A stretch of DNA of 64,000 nt from Sphaerotilus microaerophilus (GCF_023734135.1 NZ_AP025730.1:372001-436000); one strand, 5' to 3'; shown: positions 40,204-50,249, counted from the first letter of the stretch. Notes: a model not told the origin generated them from the sequence alone. Program-made: numbers and translations.

Positions 40204-42879
40204 ATGAGAACGACGAAGAAGCATCTGCGGCGCACCGGCGTCGCGAGCGCGGCGGCAGCCTGTGCGCACATGAAGCACATGGCGCCCATGGCGCACCTGG
40301 CACAGATCGCGCTGGTTGCTGGGCTGGTCACGGGCGGGGCGCCTGCCTTGGCGGCACCGACGACCACGACGGCCCACATCAAGCTCGACCAGTTCGGCTA
40401 CCTGCCGAGCATGCGCAAGGTGGCCATCCTGGCCGACCCGCAGGCGGGCTGGAATGCGGCCGACGCCTACACGCCGGGCACCGGCGCCGGCCAGATCCAG
40501 GTGCGGCGCTGGGCCGACGATGCGGTGGTGCTGAGCGTCACGGCCCAGGCCTGGAAGAGCGGCGCCACGCACGCACAGTCCGGTGACCGCGGCTGGCAGG
40601 CAGACTTCTCGGCGCTGACCACGCCGGGGTCCTACTACCTGTTCGACACGCTGAACAACGTCGGCTCGGGCCGGTTCGAGATCGGCACCGGGGTCTACGA
40701 CGCGGTGCTGAAGCAGGCGCTGCGCACCTTCTTCTACCAGCGCCTGAACTTCGCCAAGGTCGCGCCCTATGCCGACACGCGCTGGGCGGACGGCGCCTCC
40801 TACGAGCGCGCCAACCAGGACCGCTACGCCACCAGCCGCTGGTCCAAGGGCGTGGCGTCGACGGCACGCGACCTGAGCGGCGGCTGGGCCGATGCGGGCG
40901 ACACCAACAAGTACACCACCTTCGCCCAGGAGGCGGTGCTGCTGCTGCTCGACGCGTACCGGATGAACCCGGCGGTGTTCGGCGACGCCTTCGGCATCCC
41001 GGAGTCCGGCAACGGGCTGCCGGACCTGCTCGACGAGGTCAAGTTCGAGCTGGAGTTCCTCAAGCGCATGCAGAACGCCAGCGGCACCAACGGCCTGTTC
41101 CTGAAGGTCGGGCTGGACACCTACGATGGCGAGGTCACGCCGCCGAGCAGCGACGCGCGGGCGCGCTACTACCTGCCCGAATGCACCTCGGCCACGCTGG
41201 CCGGCAGCGCGATGTTTGCGGCCGCGTCGGTGGTCTACAAGGGCATTGCCTCGCAGGCCACCTACGGGGCGGACCTGCTGACCCGCGCCGAGGCGGCCTG
41301 GACGCGCGCGAAGACCACCACCGCGAACTTCACCACCTTCGAGACCGCCTGTGACGACGGCGACATCAAGGCCGGTGACGCCGACGTGGACGCGGCAGGC
41401 CAGCGCAGCAGCGCGCTGATCGCCGCGATCTACCTCTACGAGGCGACCGCCAAGGCCGAGTACCGGACCTTCGTCGAGGCGAACTACAACCAGGTGCAGC
41501 CCGTCAGCATCAGCTGGTGGGGCCCCTACTGGGCGCCGCTGCAGGTGGCGCTGCTGCGCTACGCGGGCATGAACGGCGTCAGCGCCACGGTGTCCACGGC
41601 GATCCGCAACCAGAAGGCGGCGCAGAGCGGCACCGTGTCGATCACCGACTACAGCGCCGGCACCGACCTCTACCGCGCCCACCTGGCCGACGCGGAATTC
41701 AACTGGGGCCACAACAAGACGCGCTCGGTGGCGGGCGCCATCAACCTGGACTTCGCGCTGTTCGGCATCAACCCGGCCAACGCCAGCCTGTACCAGGAGG
41801 TGGCGCAGCAGCACCTGCACTGGCTGCATGGCGCCAACCCGCTCGGGCTGGTGATGCTGACCAACATGGGCGCCTACGGGGCCGAGTCCTCGGTCAGCGA
41901 GATCTTCCACAACTGGTTCCGTGACGGCTCGGCCTGGGACAGCGCCAAGACCTCCCCCTATGGCCCGCCGCCGGGCTACCTGCCCGGCGGGCCGAACCGG
42001 ACCTACAGCGGCTCGGTGGTCGGCATCACCAGCCAGCCGCCGCAGAAGGCCTACAAGGACTGGAACGCGCCCTGGCCGGAGAACTCCTGGGAGATCACCG
42101 AGCCGGCGATCTACTATCAGGCGGCCTACATCCAACTGCTGGCCCGCTTGATGCCTAGCGGAACGGTGGACACGCAGGCACCGACCGCCCCCACCACGCT
42201 GGCCGCCGCGGGCGTCAAAGCGACCGGCGTCACCCTGAGCTGGAAGGCGTCCACCGACAACGTCGGCGTCTCCAGCTACGAGCTGTACAACGGCAGCAGC
42301 CTGTTCGCCAGCGGCCTGGGCGGCACCTCCACCGCCCTCACCTCGCTGTACTGCGGCAGCAGCTACGCCTTCACGCTGAAGGCACGCGACGCCGCCGGCA
42401 ACCTCTCGGTGGCCAGCAACGCCATCACCGTCAAGACCAGCGCCTGCCCGAGCGCGGCGACGCAGGTCTACACCGACAGCCTGGCCAGCACCTGGGCCGA
42501 CTGGTCCTGGAGCGCCACGCGCAACTTCGCCAACACCACGCCGATCAAGGTGGGCACCAAATCGCTGCGCGCCGACCTGCAGGGCTGGGGGGGCGTCGCC
42601 CTGCGGCACGGCACGGGCATCGCGGCCTCGGCCACGGCCACGCTGCGCTTCTGGGCCTACAGCCCGACGGCGCTGCCTCTGCGGATCTCCGTGCAGACGC
42701 AGGACTCGGCGGGCGAGACCGGGGCCGTCACGCTGACCCTGGCAGCCAACACCTGGACGGACGTGATCCTCACGCGCGCCCAGCTTGGCAACCCGAACCT
42801 CATCAAGCGCATCAACCTGCAGCTGCAGAGCGCCACCGCCGGCACGCTGTACCTCGATCAGCTGCAGCTGACGAAGTAG
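40204..42879 (+). CDS. Secreted glycoside hydrolase family 9 endoglucanase with FN3 and C-terminal beta domain
   Basis: The 891-residue protein has a long leader (hydrophobic stretch HLAQIALVAGLVTGGAPALA) and an N-terminal Ig-like CelD domain beginning IKLDQFGYLPSMRKVAIL. A GH9 catalytic barrel follows (about 150-660) with the Asp pair in GGWADAGDTNKY near residue 230, a HGANPLGLVM motif, and the acid Glu in NSWEITEPAIYYQ near residue 645. A fibronectin-III domain (about 665-755, APTAPTTLAAAGVKATGVTLSW) and a roughly 125-residue C-terminal carbohydrate-binding-like beta domain complete it. It would cleave cellulose or mixed-linkage glucans outside the cell. The start ATG 40204 was chosen because it precedes the leader with MRTTKKHLRR. 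Confidence 0.92.
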   Translation: MRTTKKHLRRTGVASAAAACAHMKHMAPMAHLAQIALVAGLVTGGAPALAAPTTTTAHIKLDQFGYLPSMRKVAILADPQAGWNAADAYTPGTGAGQIQVRRWADDAVVLSVTAQAWKSGATHAQSGDRGWQADFSALTTPGSYYLFDTLNNVGSGRFEIGTGVYDAVLKQALRTFFYQRLNFAKVAPYADTRWADGASYERANQDRYATSRWSKGVASTARDLSGGWADAGDTNKYTTFAQEAVLLLLDAYRMNPAVFGDAFGIPESGNGLPDLLDEVKFELEFLKRMQNASGTNGLFLKVGLDTYDGEVTPPSSDARARYYLPECTSATLAGSAMFAAASVVYKGIASQATYGADLLTRAEAAWTRAKTTTANFTTFETACDDGDIKAGDADVDAAGQRSSALIAAIYLYEATAKAEYRTFVEANYNQVQPVSISWWGPYWAPLQVALLRYAGMNGVSATVSTAIRNQKAAQSGTVSITDYSAGTDLYRAHLADAEFNWGHNKTRSVAGAINLDFALFGINPANASLYQEVAQQHLHWLHGANPLGLVMLTNMGAYGAESSVSEIFHNWFRDGSAWDSAKTSPYGPPPGYLPGGPNRTYSGSVVGITSQPPQKAYKDWNAPWPENSWEITEPAIYYQAAYIQLLARLMPSGTVDTQAPTAPTTLAAAGVKATGVTLSWKASTDNVGVSSYELYNGSSLFASGLGGTSTALTSLYCGSSYAFTLKARDAAGNLSVASNAITVKTSACPSAATQVYTDSLASTWADWSWSATRNFANTTPIKVGTKSLRADLQGWGGVALRHGTGIAASATATLRFWAYSPTALPLRISVQTQDSAGETGAVTLTLAANTWTDVILTRAQLGNPNLIKRINLQLQSATAGTLYLDQLQLTK

Positions 42880-42904
42880 CCCCGGGGCCGGCACCGGGCG
42901 TGGG

Positions 42905-43207
42905 TCAGCGGCCGGGCCGGGTGGCTTCTTCCATCCAGCCCAGCCACTGCAGTGCGTGCGCGCGGTCGGGGCCGCACATGGCTGCGGACGGCTGCAGGCT
43001 GGCGCAGACCGCCGGCCGATCGGGGTGGCCGAAGATCCGGCAGCGCAGCGCTTCGTCCAGCTGCACGCAGGGCACGCCGGCCGGCTTGCCGTCGGGCATG
43101 CCCGGGATCCCGGGAATCCCGGGTATCCCCGGGATCGGGCTGGTGATCGAAGGCGCGATGCAGCAGGCCGCGCAGCCGGGCCGGCAGTCCAGGGTGGCGT
43201 GGATCAT
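42905..43207 (-). CDS. YkgJ-family cysteine-cluster protein with expanded GIP repeat
   Basis: The 100-residue protein belongs to the YkgJ/CxxCxxCC family of presumed metal-binding proteins: CRPGCAACC near the N-terminus, later cysteines in [10 protein letters not shown] and AVCASLQPS. Relatives normally read SPIPGMP-(N/D)GKPAGV; here [23 protein letters not shown] shows three extra GIP units, encoded by 9-bp tandem repeats. The start ATG at 43207 ([12 protein letters not shown]) fits the family; the longer frame upstream is not used. Function is unknown. Confidence 0.88.
   Translation of the reverse strand: MIHATLDCRPGCAACCIAPSITSPIPGIPGIPGIPGMPDGKPAGVPCVQLDEALRCRIFGHPDRPAVCASLQPSAAMCGPDRAHALQWLGWMEEATRPGR
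43101..43136. repeat. Four 9-bp tandem repeats inside the YkgJ gene
   Basis: Four units of (C)CCGGG(A/T)ATC type run in tandem: CCCGGGATC, CCGGGAATC, CCGGGTATC, CCCGGGATC. The array is also rich in CCCGGG palindromes. In the YkgJ frame each unit codes Gly-Ile-Pro. Confidence 0.9.
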
Positions 43208-43331
43208 GGGCGCGAGCGTGCCACACTCGCCCCATCCGGAATCCCTCCTGCTGCTGCTGCCGTTGCGGTCACCACCGCGGCGCAGCGGCACAGGGGAGAT
43301 TCCCCGAACCGCCACACCCTGCCTGAACGCC

Positions 43332-44057
43332 GTGAAGCATCCCCAATACAACCCCGCCCTCGACAACCCGCCGCTGACGGACGTGGAGCTGGACCAGCTC
43401 GACGCCCTGCTCGCCCGCCTGCCCAGCGCGCCCGGCAGCGATGGGGCGATGGACATCGAGGGCCTGGACGGCTACCTCACCGCCCTGCTCCTGTCGCCGC
43501 GGCTGCCTGCGGCCGATGACTGGCTGCCGCGGGTCTGGGGCGGTACGGCCGACAGCGAGCCGCCCTTCGTCAGCGGCAAGCAGACCAAGCGCGTGGTGCA
43601 GCTGGTGCTACGCCACATGGCCAGCATCCACCGCCAGCTGCAGGCCGATGTCGACCAGCTGCAGCCCTTCTTTGCCATCGCCGAGCGCCAGGATGGCGGG
43701 GCTGCGGCCGTTGACGGAGCAGACGGTGAGGACGGCGAGGCGGATGACGACGGCTTCTGGGTCGATGCCGGCAACTGGTGCACCGGCTTCCTGCTGGCCA
43801 CCGAGCTGCAGCCTGCGGCCTGGGCGCCGCTGTTCGAGGAACCGGAGGCGGCGGAGCTGCTCCAGCCGATCGTGTTGCTGGGGGCCGACCCCAGCGCGCT
43901 GGACGAAGCCGACCGGGCACGCCTGGCCGATGTGGCACAGCGTGACCGGCTCAGCCGGCAGGTGCCGGACATCGTCAGCGCGCTGTGGCAGCAGCAAGAG
44001 GAGCCGCAGCAGGAGCCGCAACCGGAGTCGCAACAGGAGCCGGACGAGGCGCAGTGA
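43332..44057 (+). CDS. UPF0149 / YecA-family protein with Gln-Glu-rich tail
   Basis: The 241-residue protein is of the YgfB/YecA (UPF0149) group: [17 protein letters not shown], then [18 protein letters not shown] (the family core) and [15 protein letters not shown]. The C-terminus is a low-complexity run of Gln, Glu and Pro ([20 protein letters not shown]), and YecA SEC-C zinc motifs are absent. The start is GTG at 43332 ([17 protein letters not shown]); upstream frame is antisense to YkgJ. Function is unknown. Confidence 0.85.
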   Translation: MKHPQYNPALDNPPLTDVELDQLDALLARLPSAPGSDGAMDIEGLDGYLTALLLSPRLPAADDWLPRVWGGTADSEPPFVSGKQTKRVVQLVLRHMASIHRQLQADVDQLQPFFAIAERQDGGAAAVDGADGEDGEADDDGFWVDAGNWCTGFLLATELQPAAWAPLFEEPEAAELLQPIVLLGADPSALDEADRARLADVAQRDRLSRQVPDIVSALWQQQEEPQQEPQPESQQEPDEAQ

Positions 44058-44126
44058 CGGAAGGGGGCCCTGCCCCGGCTCGGCGCTGCCCTTCCAAGCG
44101 CCAGTCCAAGCGCGACTCCAGCGTCA

Positions 44127-44142
44127 TGTTTCACGTGAAACA
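44127..44142. other. parS site (ParB-binding), perfect
   Basis: TGTTTCACGTGAAACA, an exact match to the chromosomal parS consensus, sits in the gap between the convergent UPF0149 and alpha/beta-hydrolase genes. Confidence 0.93.
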
Positions 44143-44177
44143 ACGCGGCGCTGGTGGCAGCGACAGCGCCGCTTCCG

Positions 44178-45002
44178 TCAGCGCATCGACGCCAGCGCCT
44201 GCCCGACCACCCAGTCCGGTGCGTCCAGTGGCAGGTCGTGCCCTGCCGACGGGTGCTGGTGCAGCCGCAGCCCCCAGGCCTGCGCCAGCGCCTGCGAGCA
44301 GGCCGGGTGCACCAGGCGGTCACCCGCACCATTGAGCAGCCGCACCGGTACGGGCGGTGGTGCCGAGGGGGCGCGGTAGCGCGCGGCGGCCAGCAACTGG
44401 CGCAGCGCATTGGCGGGTTGCACCGGGCAGGCACGCTGCCAGGCCACCCACTGGGCCAGCAGCGCGGCGCCGGCCTCGTCCTCCGCGTGCCAGTGCCGGC
44501 TGGTGAGGGCCAGCACGCGCCGCTGCAGCCCTGGGGCGTCACCGGGGCGGAAGAGCCCGCCGACCAGGGTGGGCCAGGCGCGGGGCTGCAGGCGGTGGTA
44601 CAGCGGGCTGAGCGCTCGCACGCTGGTGTTCAGCAGCACGGCGCCGGCCAGTTCCGCGGGGTACAGCCGGGCCCACTCGATGGCCACCATGGCGCCCAGC
44701 GACATCGCCAGCACACGGTAAGGCGGTGACAGGCCCAACTCGCGCAGCACGGCCCGCAGGTCATCGACCATGGCCGGCACCGTCGCTGGGCTGGGCTCCT
44801 GCCAGCGCGCGCCATTGCCGGCCAGATCCGGTGCCACCACCTGGGCCACCCCGGCCGGACCGTGCGCGGTGGCAGCGAGTGCCTCCCGCAGCCGCAGCGG
44901 GAAGTCGCCCCAATGGCGCCGGTCGCGCGTCAGCCCCCGCAGCAGCACCCAGGCGGGCGGTTCAGGAGAGGGTGTCGATGAGGGCAGACTCAGCGGGCTC
45001 AC
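44178..45002 (-). CDS. Alpha/beta-fold hydrolase
   Basis: The 274-residue protein is an alpha/beta hydrolase: WVLLRGLTRDRRHWGDFPLRL (oxyanion region), DLAGNG, nucleophile elbow LAMSLGAMVA (Ser near residue 113), LLNGAGDRLVHPACS (acid Asp) and SAGHDLPLDAPDWV (catalytic His). The elbow is S-L-G with Met in place of the usual Gly before the Ser. It starts with GTG at 45002, overlapping the carboxypeptidase stop (GTGA), so the two hydrolases are co-translated. Substrate unknown. Confidence 0.85.
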   Translation of the reverse strand: MSPLSLPSSTPSPEPPAWVLLRGLTRDRRHWGDFPLRLREALAATAHGPAGVAQVVAPDLAGNGARWQEPSPATVPAMVDDLRAVLRELGLSPPYRVLAMSLGAMVAIEWARLYPAELAGAVLLNTSVRALSPLYHRLQPRAWPTLVGGLFRPGDAPGLQRRVLALTSRHWHAEDEAGAALLAQWVAWQRACPVQPANALRQLLAAARYRAPSAPPPVPVRLLNGAGDRLVHPACSQALAQAWGLRLHQHPSAGHDLPLDAPDWVVGQALASMR

Positions 45003-46120
45003 CCGCCCATCTTGCCGCCGTCGCCTGCGTACCAGTGTGACAGCGCCGCCTGCCGCTGTTGCTCGCGTGCCGTGCCGGTGGGCCGCCATTGGGTGTGCGA
45101 AGCGGCGGCACGGGTCATGAAATCCAGCCAGGCCAGGTGGCGGCGCAGCACCCGTTGATGCCGGTGCTGGCTCATCGGGTTGAACAGCCCGAGGCGGGAG
45201 AAGAGCTGCCGCGGGTTCTTCTTCACCCAGCGCCAGGAGCCCATTTCCAGCGTCAGCGGCAGGAACACGCCCGCCTCCGGCCGCCGCAGGGACTGCAGGT
45301 AGAGGTGGTCCCAGAGGTCGCCGTGCGCCAGGTACTGCCGGCTCTGCGGCTCGAAGACATAGGTGTGGTGCAGGTGCCCGCTGTCGAGCAGCTCCTTCAG
45401 CGCATGCAGCTCCGGCAGGTGCTCGATGGGCGCGCGGGTGTGCGCGTAGGGGAACCAGATGCGGTCGTCCAGCCCGAAGCCCGAGTGGCAGTCGATGGCC
45501 AGGCTGAAGGGCCGCGGCAGCAGCTCCTCCTCGACCACCTGGCACACCGCCTGGCTCTCCAGCTCCATCGGCGCGCCCGCCGGCCCGCGGTACCAGGGCA
45601 GGCCGGCGCTGAGGCGCTGCCCGCCGACCAGGAAGGGCACCGGCTCGCGCGCCTGCAGCGGTGCGTTGCGCATCAGGTCCACCCCGTTCGGATTCGCGCG
45701 TGTGCCGCGCGCCAGCCCGCCCGGGTTGACCAGCGGCATCATCACCAGCCGAAGCTGCTCCAGCTGGCGCTGCAGCACGCCATCCCAGGCGAGCCGGTGC
45801 ACCAGGTGGTGCAGGCAGCCCAGCACCACCTCGGCGCCAATGCGTTCCAGCCCATGCACCCCGCCGAACAGCCCCACCGCCGGGCAGGCCGGGTCGGGGT
45901 TGCCCAGGGTCAGGCACAGCAGCGGCAGCCGGCGCAGCCCGCCTGCGCGCTCATGCAGGGCCACCTGCCCCAGCTCGCGCACCTGCAGCCAGCGCCCGCC
46001 CTGGGCGATGAGGCGCTCCAGCGTCTGCCATTCCGGCAAGTCGTGTCGAGGCGAGGTCACATCCAGGGCGAGGAAAGGTGGCAGGGTGGAGGGGTGGCCG
46101 GGCAGCATACCCCGGCCCAT
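44999..46120 (-). CDS. M14-family zinc carboxypeptidase
   Basis: The 373-residue protein shows M14 carboxypeptidase features: [13 protein letters not shown] (H-x2-E zinc ligands near residue 89), [10 protein letters not shown] (substrate-binding Asn-Arg), IDCHSGFG (third zinc His) and [11 protein letters not shown] (catalytic Glu). No signal peptide is seen, so it is probably intracellular. It could release amino acids from peptides or peptidoglycan fragments. The start ATG 46120 is the family-compatible first Met; MLPGHP four codons on is possible. It is co-translated with the downstream hydrolase. Confidence 0.88.
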   Translation of the reverse strand: MGRGMLPGHPSTLPPFLALDVTSPRHDLPEWQTLERLIAQGGRWLQVRELGQVALHERAGGLRRLPLLCLTLGNPDPACPAVGLFGGVHGLERIGAEVVLGCLHHLVHRLAWDGVLQRQLEQLRLVMMPLVNPGGLARGTRANPNGVDLMRNAPLQAREPVPFLVGGQRLSAGLPWYRGPAGAPMELESQAVCQVVEEELLPRPFSLAIDCHSGFGLDDRIWFPYAHTRAPIEHLPELHALKELLDSGHLHHTYVFEPQSRQYLAHGDLWDHLYLQSLRRPEAGVFLPLTLEMGSWRWVKKNPRQLFSRLGLFNPMSQHRHQRVLRRHLAWLDFMTRAAASHTQWRPTGTAREQQRQAALSHWYAGDGGKMGG

Positions 46121-46245
46121 GGACCGGTCCCGTGCCCGACCGCTGCCTGCACCCGACGGCTGCTGCCGTCATCAACGGGCCATCGTCCTGTCATCGTGGC
46201 CACGCAAGCTAGGGGGACCTGCCCGATCTGACTCCTTCGCACGCC

Positions 46246-46380
46246 ATGCCCGCCCACCTGTCCCTGCGCCACCTGCGCCTGCTCGCGCTGGCCCTGGCTG
46301 CCGCGCTGCTGTGGGGCCTGATCGAGACCGCGGCGCTCTGGCGCACCCGGCGGCTGCGCCGGCTCGATCAGCACGGCTGA
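46246..46380 (+). CDS. Small single-pass membrane protein, 44 residues
   Basis: An ATG-to-TGA frame of 44 codons encodes [20 protein letters not shown], a hydrophobic segment, followed by a basic tail ending LRRLDQHG. It sits alone between the divergent carboxypeptidase gene and mnmG, 152 bases before mnmG. Family unknown; the membrane segment and the tail of Arg residues make it plausible rather than chance. Confidence 0.45.
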   Translation: MPAHLSLRHLRLLALALAAALLWGLIETAALWRTRRLRRLDQHG

Positions 46381-46532
46381 ATTCGCGCCAGCCCCCGCGG
46401 GTGACTTGTCCACAGCCCCCGCCTAGAATCGCGCCCTCCCCTCCCGCCGCTGCACGGCCTGCCTCGACAACCCCCTGTCGCGCGGGCCGTGTGCGTTCAG
46501 GCCGGCCGGTCGGGGCTCCCGAGAGGTCCGAG

Positions 46533-48569
46533 ATGCCCGAGATGATGTTGTACCCCCAGGAATTCGACGTGATCGTGGTCGGCGGCGGCCATGCCGGCAG
46601 CGAGGCGGCGCTGGCCGCGGCGCGCATGGGCTGCACCACGCTGCTGCTCACGCACAACATCGAGACGCTCGGCCAGATGAGCTGCAACCCCTCGATCGGC
46701 GGCATCGGCAAGGGCCACCTGGTCAAGGAGGTCGATGCCCTGGGCGGCGCCATGGCCGCGGCCACCGACGAGGGCGGCATCCAGTTCCGCATCCTCAACT
46801 CCAGCAAGGGTCCCGCGGTGCGGGCCACCCGGGCGCAGACCGACCGCCTCCTCTACAAGGCCGCGATGCGCCGCCGGCTGGAGAACCAGCCCAACCTCTG
46901 GCTGTTCCAGCAGGCGGTGGACGACCTGATGGTCGAGAGCGATGGCCAGCGTGAGCGCGTGGTCGGCGCGGTGACGCAGATCGGCATCCGCTTCCGTGCG
47001 AAGACGGTGGTGTTGACCGCCGGCACCTTCCTGGACGGCAAGGTGCACGTCGGCCTGGCCAACCACCCCGCGGGCCGCGCCGGGGACCCGCCGGCCATCA
47101 GCCTGTCGGCCCGGCTCAAGGAGCTGAAGCTGCCGCAGGGGCGGCTGAAGACCGGCACGCCGCCGCGCATCGATGGCCGCACGATCGACTTCTCGAAGTG
47201 CATCGAGCAGCCCGGCGATCTGGATCCGGTGCCGGTGTTCAGCTTCCTCGGCCACGCCAGCCAGCACCCGCGCCAGCTGCCCTGCTGGATCACGCACACC
47301 AACCGCCGCACCCACGACATCCTGCGCACCGGCTTTGACCGCAGCCCGATGTTCACCGGCGTGATCGAGGGCGTCGGGCCGCGCTACTGCCCGAGCATCG
47401 AGGACAAGATCAACCGCTTTGCCGACAAGGACAGCCATCAGATCTTCCTGGAGCCCGAGGGCCTGACGACGCACGAGTTCTACCCGAACGGCATCTCCAC
47501 CTCCCTGCCCTTCGACGTGCAACTGGCCGCCGTGCGCTCCATGCCCGGGCTGGAGAACGCCCACATCCTGCGCCCTGGTTACGCCATCGAGTACGACTAC
47601 TTCGATCCGCGCGAGCTGAAGTCCAGCTTCGAGAGCCGGCAGATCGGCGGCCTGTTCTTTGCCGGGCAGATCAACGGCACGACGGGCTACGAGGAGGCCG
47701 CGGCGCAGGGCCTGTATGCCGGGGCCAATGCCGCGCTGCAGGCTCAGGGCCGCGAGCCGCTCGCCCTGCGGCGCGACCAGGCCTACCTCGGCGTGATGGT
47801 GGACGACCTGATCACCAAGGGCGTCACCGAGCCCTACCGCATGTTCACCAGTCGGGCCGAGTTCCGCCTGCAGCTGCGCGAGGACAACGCCGACATGCGC
47901 CTGACCGAGATTGGCCGGCAAGTTGGACTGGTCGACGACGTGCGTTGGGAGGCCTTCAACCGCAAGCGCGACGCCGTGGCCCGTGAGACCCAGCGCCTGC
48001 GCAGCACCTGGGTGCACCCGGCGATCCTTTCCGCCGAAGACTCCGAACGGCTGCTCGGCAAGGCCATCGAGCGTGAGTACAACCTCGCCGACCTGCTGCG
48101 CCGCCCGGGCGTGGGCTTTGATACGCTGACCGAGGTGCTTGCCGCGGCGCAGTACACCGGCCAGCGCCCCGCCGATGTTTCACGTGAAACCTTGCGTGCC
48201 GAACTCGGTGCCGAGCTGGCCGATGCGGTGATCGAGCAACTGGAGATCGCCACCAAGTACGCCGGCTACATCGACAAGCAGAACGACGAGGTGCAGCGCG
48301 CCGCCGCCTACGAGCAGCTGCGCCTGCCGCCGGAGCTGGACTACGCGCAGGTCACCGCCCTCTCCTTCGAGGTGCGGCAGAAGCTCACCCGCCACCGGCC
48401 GGAGACGCTCGGCCAGGCCTCGCGCATCTCGGGCGTGACGCCTGCGGCGATCTCGCTGCTGCTGATCCACCTGAAGCGTGGGCGCTTTACCGGCTGGGCG
48501 GGCGAGCGCCCGGCGGATTCCGCGGGATTGCCCGACGCTGCGCCGGAGGCCGCTCATGTCGCAGGCTGA
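46533..48569 (+). CDS. mnmG: tRNA uridine 5-carboxymethylaminomethyl modification enzyme MnmG (GidA)
   Basis: The 678-residue FAD-dependent enzyme works with MnmE to modify the wobble uridine of tRNAs. Visible features are [21 protein letters not shown] (FAD-binding), [27 protein letters not shown], the GYEEAAAQG motif and the C-terminal tRNA-binding helical domain. The start [12 protein letters not shown] at 46533 has a GAGAGGT ribosome-binding site. The gene contains a parS site in its 3' third and overlaps rsmG by 14 bases. The gidA-gidB-parA order is the conserved origin-proximal cluster of many proteobacteria. Confidence 0.97.
   Translation: MPEMMLYPQEFDVIVVGGGHAGSEAALAAARMGCTTLLLTHNIETLGQMSCNPSIGGIGKGHLVKEVDALGGAMAAATDEGGIQFRILNSSKGPAVRATRAQTDRLLYKAAMRRRLENQPNLWLFQQAVDDLMVESDGQRERVVGAVTQIGIRFRAKTVVLTAGTFLDGKVHVGLANHPAGRAGDPPAISLSARLKELKLPQGRLKTGTPPRIDGRTIDFSKCIEQPGDLDPVPVFSFLGHASQHPRQLPCWITHTNRRTHDILRTGFDRSPMFTGVIEGVGPRYCPSIEDKINRFADKDSHQIFLEPEGLTTHEFYPNGISTSLPFDVQLAAVRSMPGLENAHILRPGYAIEYDYFDPRELKSSFESRQIGGLFFAGQINGTTGYEEAAAQGLYAGANAALQAQGREPLALRRDQAYLGVMVDDLITKGVTEPYRMFTSRAEFRLQLREDNADMRLTEIGRQVGLVDDVRWEAFNRKRDAVARETQRLRSTWVHPAILSAEDSERLLGKAIEREYNLADLLRRPGVGFDTLTEVLAAAQYTGQRPADVSRETLRAELGAELADAVIEQLEIATKYAGYIDKQNDEVQRAAAYEQLRLPPELDYAQVTALSFEVRQKLTRHRPETLGQASRISGVTPAAISLLLIHLKRGRFTGWAGERPADSAGLPDAAPEAAHVAG
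48176..48191. other. parS site (ParB-binding) within mnmG, one mismatch
   Basis: TGTTTCACGTGAAACC, identical to consensus except the last base, inside the mnmG coding sequence (codons for DVSRET). Confidence 0.9.
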
Positions 48570-49212
48570 ACGCGACACCCTGCGCCAGGGCGCCGAGTCG
48601 CTCGGTTGCCCCCTCGACGACGGCCAGCTCGACCGCCTGCTCGCCTACCGTGACCTGATTGCGCGCTGGAACCAGGTCTACAACCTCACCGCCGTTCGTG
48701 ACCCGGCGCAGATGCTGACGCAGCACCTGCTGGACAGCCTGGCCATCGTCACCCCGCTGCGCGCCCACACCGGTGGTGCGGCAACGAGGGTGCTCGACGT
48801 CGGCAGCGGCGGTGGCCTGCCGGGGGTCGTGCTGGCCATCACCGCGCCAGAGCTGCAGGTGGTCTGCGTCGATGCGGTGGCCAAGAAGGCCACCTTCATC
48901 CGCCAGGTGGCCGCCGAGCTGGGCCTGCCCAACCTGCAGGCGCGCCACAGCCGGGTCGAGCAGCTGCGCGAGCCCGGCTTTGACGTGATCACCTCGCGGG
49001 CCTTTGCCTCGCTGGTCGACTTCACCACGCTGACGCGCCACCTGATCGCGCCTCAGGGCTGCTGGCTGGCGATGAAGGGCCCGCAGGTGGAGGCGGAACT
49101 GGCCGAGCTGGCCGACGCCGATCCGACCGTGCAGGTGCTGGCGCGCGAGCCGCTGGAGGTGCCGGGCCTGGGCGCGCAGCGCTGCCTGGTGTGGCTGCGG
49201 CCAGCAGGCTGA
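48556..49212 (+). CDS. rsmG: 16S rRNA m7G527 methyltransferase RsmG (GidB)
   Basis: The 218-residue SAM-dependent enzyme methylates G527 of 16S rRNA. Motifs: [37 protein letters not shown] (SAM loop) and [12 protein letters not shown]. The start ATG 48556 lies inside the mnmG end (14-base overlap), indicating co-translation. Confidence 0.97.
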   Translation: MSQAERDTLRQGAESLGCPLDDGQLDRLLAYRDLIARWNQVYNLTAVRDPAQMLTQHLLDSLAIVTPLRAHTGGAATRVLDVGSGGGLPGVVLAITAPELQVVCVDAVAKKATFIRQVAAELGLPNLQARHSRVEQLREPGFDVITSRAFASLVDFTTLTRHLIAPQGCWLAMKGPQVEAELAELADADPTVQVLAREPLEVPGLGAQRCLVWLRPAG

Positions 49213-49634
49213 ATCCGCCGCAGCGATCGGCCGCAACGATCGGCCGCTTTTCCACCGCACGCGGCCTGTTCTCCACCACTCGCCCACCGTTGGTCCTCAG
49301 GTTGTCCAGGGGCTTGTCCACAGCCTTGTGCACGCCAGGGGCCGGGTTGCCCCCGCACTGCACACCGCCTGTCCACGGCTTTGTCCACAGCCTTGGGCAG
49401 GCGTGGCAAGCCCGCAACCCTGGGGCGTGTGGGCGGCACCGGCCGCCCTGGGCAACACCGTGGCCCGCGGGGTTCTCGGTTACGCTCGCCCATGCACTGC
49501 CGCAGCGTGGCGCCGGCCGTTCCGGCTGCACGGTGGGGTGCATGTCCTTGTTCCTTGCTCCTTGCCACGTTCCCCATGCCTCACGCCGCGCGCCACCCCG
49601 TGCCGCGCCGCTGACCCACCTTCTATCGCCAACC
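49213..49634. other. Gene-free region with DnaA-box-like cluster (candidate replication origin element)
   Basis: This 422-base gap between rsmG and lysE carries no convincing gene. Three DnaA-box-like 9-mers start exactly 12 bases apart: TTGTCCAGG (49302), TTGTCCACA (49314), TTGTGCACG (49326). Another TTGTCCACA lies at 49381 and a weaker CTGTCCACG near 49369. TTGTCCACA is a DnaA-box form used by high-GC bacteria. A direct repeat CGATCGGCCGC occurs at 49225-49250. The position between gidB and parA supports an origin or DnaA-titration element. No AT-rich unwinding tract is evident, which weakens the oriC reading. Confidence 0.4.
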
Positions 49635-50249
49635 ATGTTCGGCATCGCTGACTTCGGCGCCTTCTGTGTCGCCGTGATCGTCTTCCTCGCCCTGCCCGGC
49701 CCGGGCAACTTCGCGCTGCTGTCGGCCACTGGCCAGGGCGGGCTGCGTGCCGGTGCGGCCGCCACGCTGGGCGTGATCCTGGGTGACCAGGTGCTGCTGT
49801 GGTGCGCGGTGGCCGGCGTGGCGGCGGTGATGGCGGCCAACCCCACGCTCTTCGATGCGGTGCGCTGGGCCGGCGCGGCCTACCTGGCCTGGATCGGCTT
49901 CAAGCTGCTGCGCAGCCGGGGCGATGGCAGTGCCAGCCCGGTGAAGCTCGCGCCGGGGCACTTCCTGCGCCAGTGCTTCCTGATCACGCTGCTCAACCCG
50001 AAGGCCATCGTCTTCTACATGGCCTTCTTCCCGCTGTTCATCAACCCGGCCACGCACCGCGGCATCCCCACCTTCGTGGCGATGGCGGTGACGATTGCCC
50101 TGCTCACCGCCGCCTACGGTCTGGTGCTGTGCGTGCTGGCCGACCGCATCGCCGACCGGCTGCGCCAGAACCGCCGCGTCACCGTCTGGCTGGAGCGCTT
50201 CGCCGGCCTGTGCCTGATCGCCTTCGGCCTGCGCATGATCCGCAACTGA
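49635..50249 (+). CDS. LysE/RhtB-family amino-acid exporter
   Basis: The 204-residue membrane protein has about six membrane segments and family marks PGPGNFALLSATGQGGLRAG, GAAYLAWIGFKLLR and LITLLNPKAIVFYMAFFPLF. It exports amino acids or related solutes. The start ATG 49635 (MFGIADFGAF) was chosen over an upstream extension with no similarity. It is 28 bases ahead of parA, the same order as in other Burkholderiales. Confidence 0.9.
   Translation: MFGIADFGAFCVAVIVFLALPGPGNFALLSATGQGGLRAGAAATLGVILGDQVLLWCAVAGVAAVMAANPTLFDAVRWAGAAYLAWIGFKLLRSRGDGSASPVKLAPGHFLRQCFLITLLNPKAIVFYMAFFPLFINPATHRGIPTFVAMAVTIALLTAAYGLVLCVLADRIADRLRQNRRVTVWLERFAGLCLIAFGLRMIRN

Noticed and set aside
49191..49634. Open frame running from the end of rsmG into lysE
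   Set aside because: The extra N-terminal part has no similarity and lies on DnaA-box-like DNA; the LysE start at 49635 fits the family.
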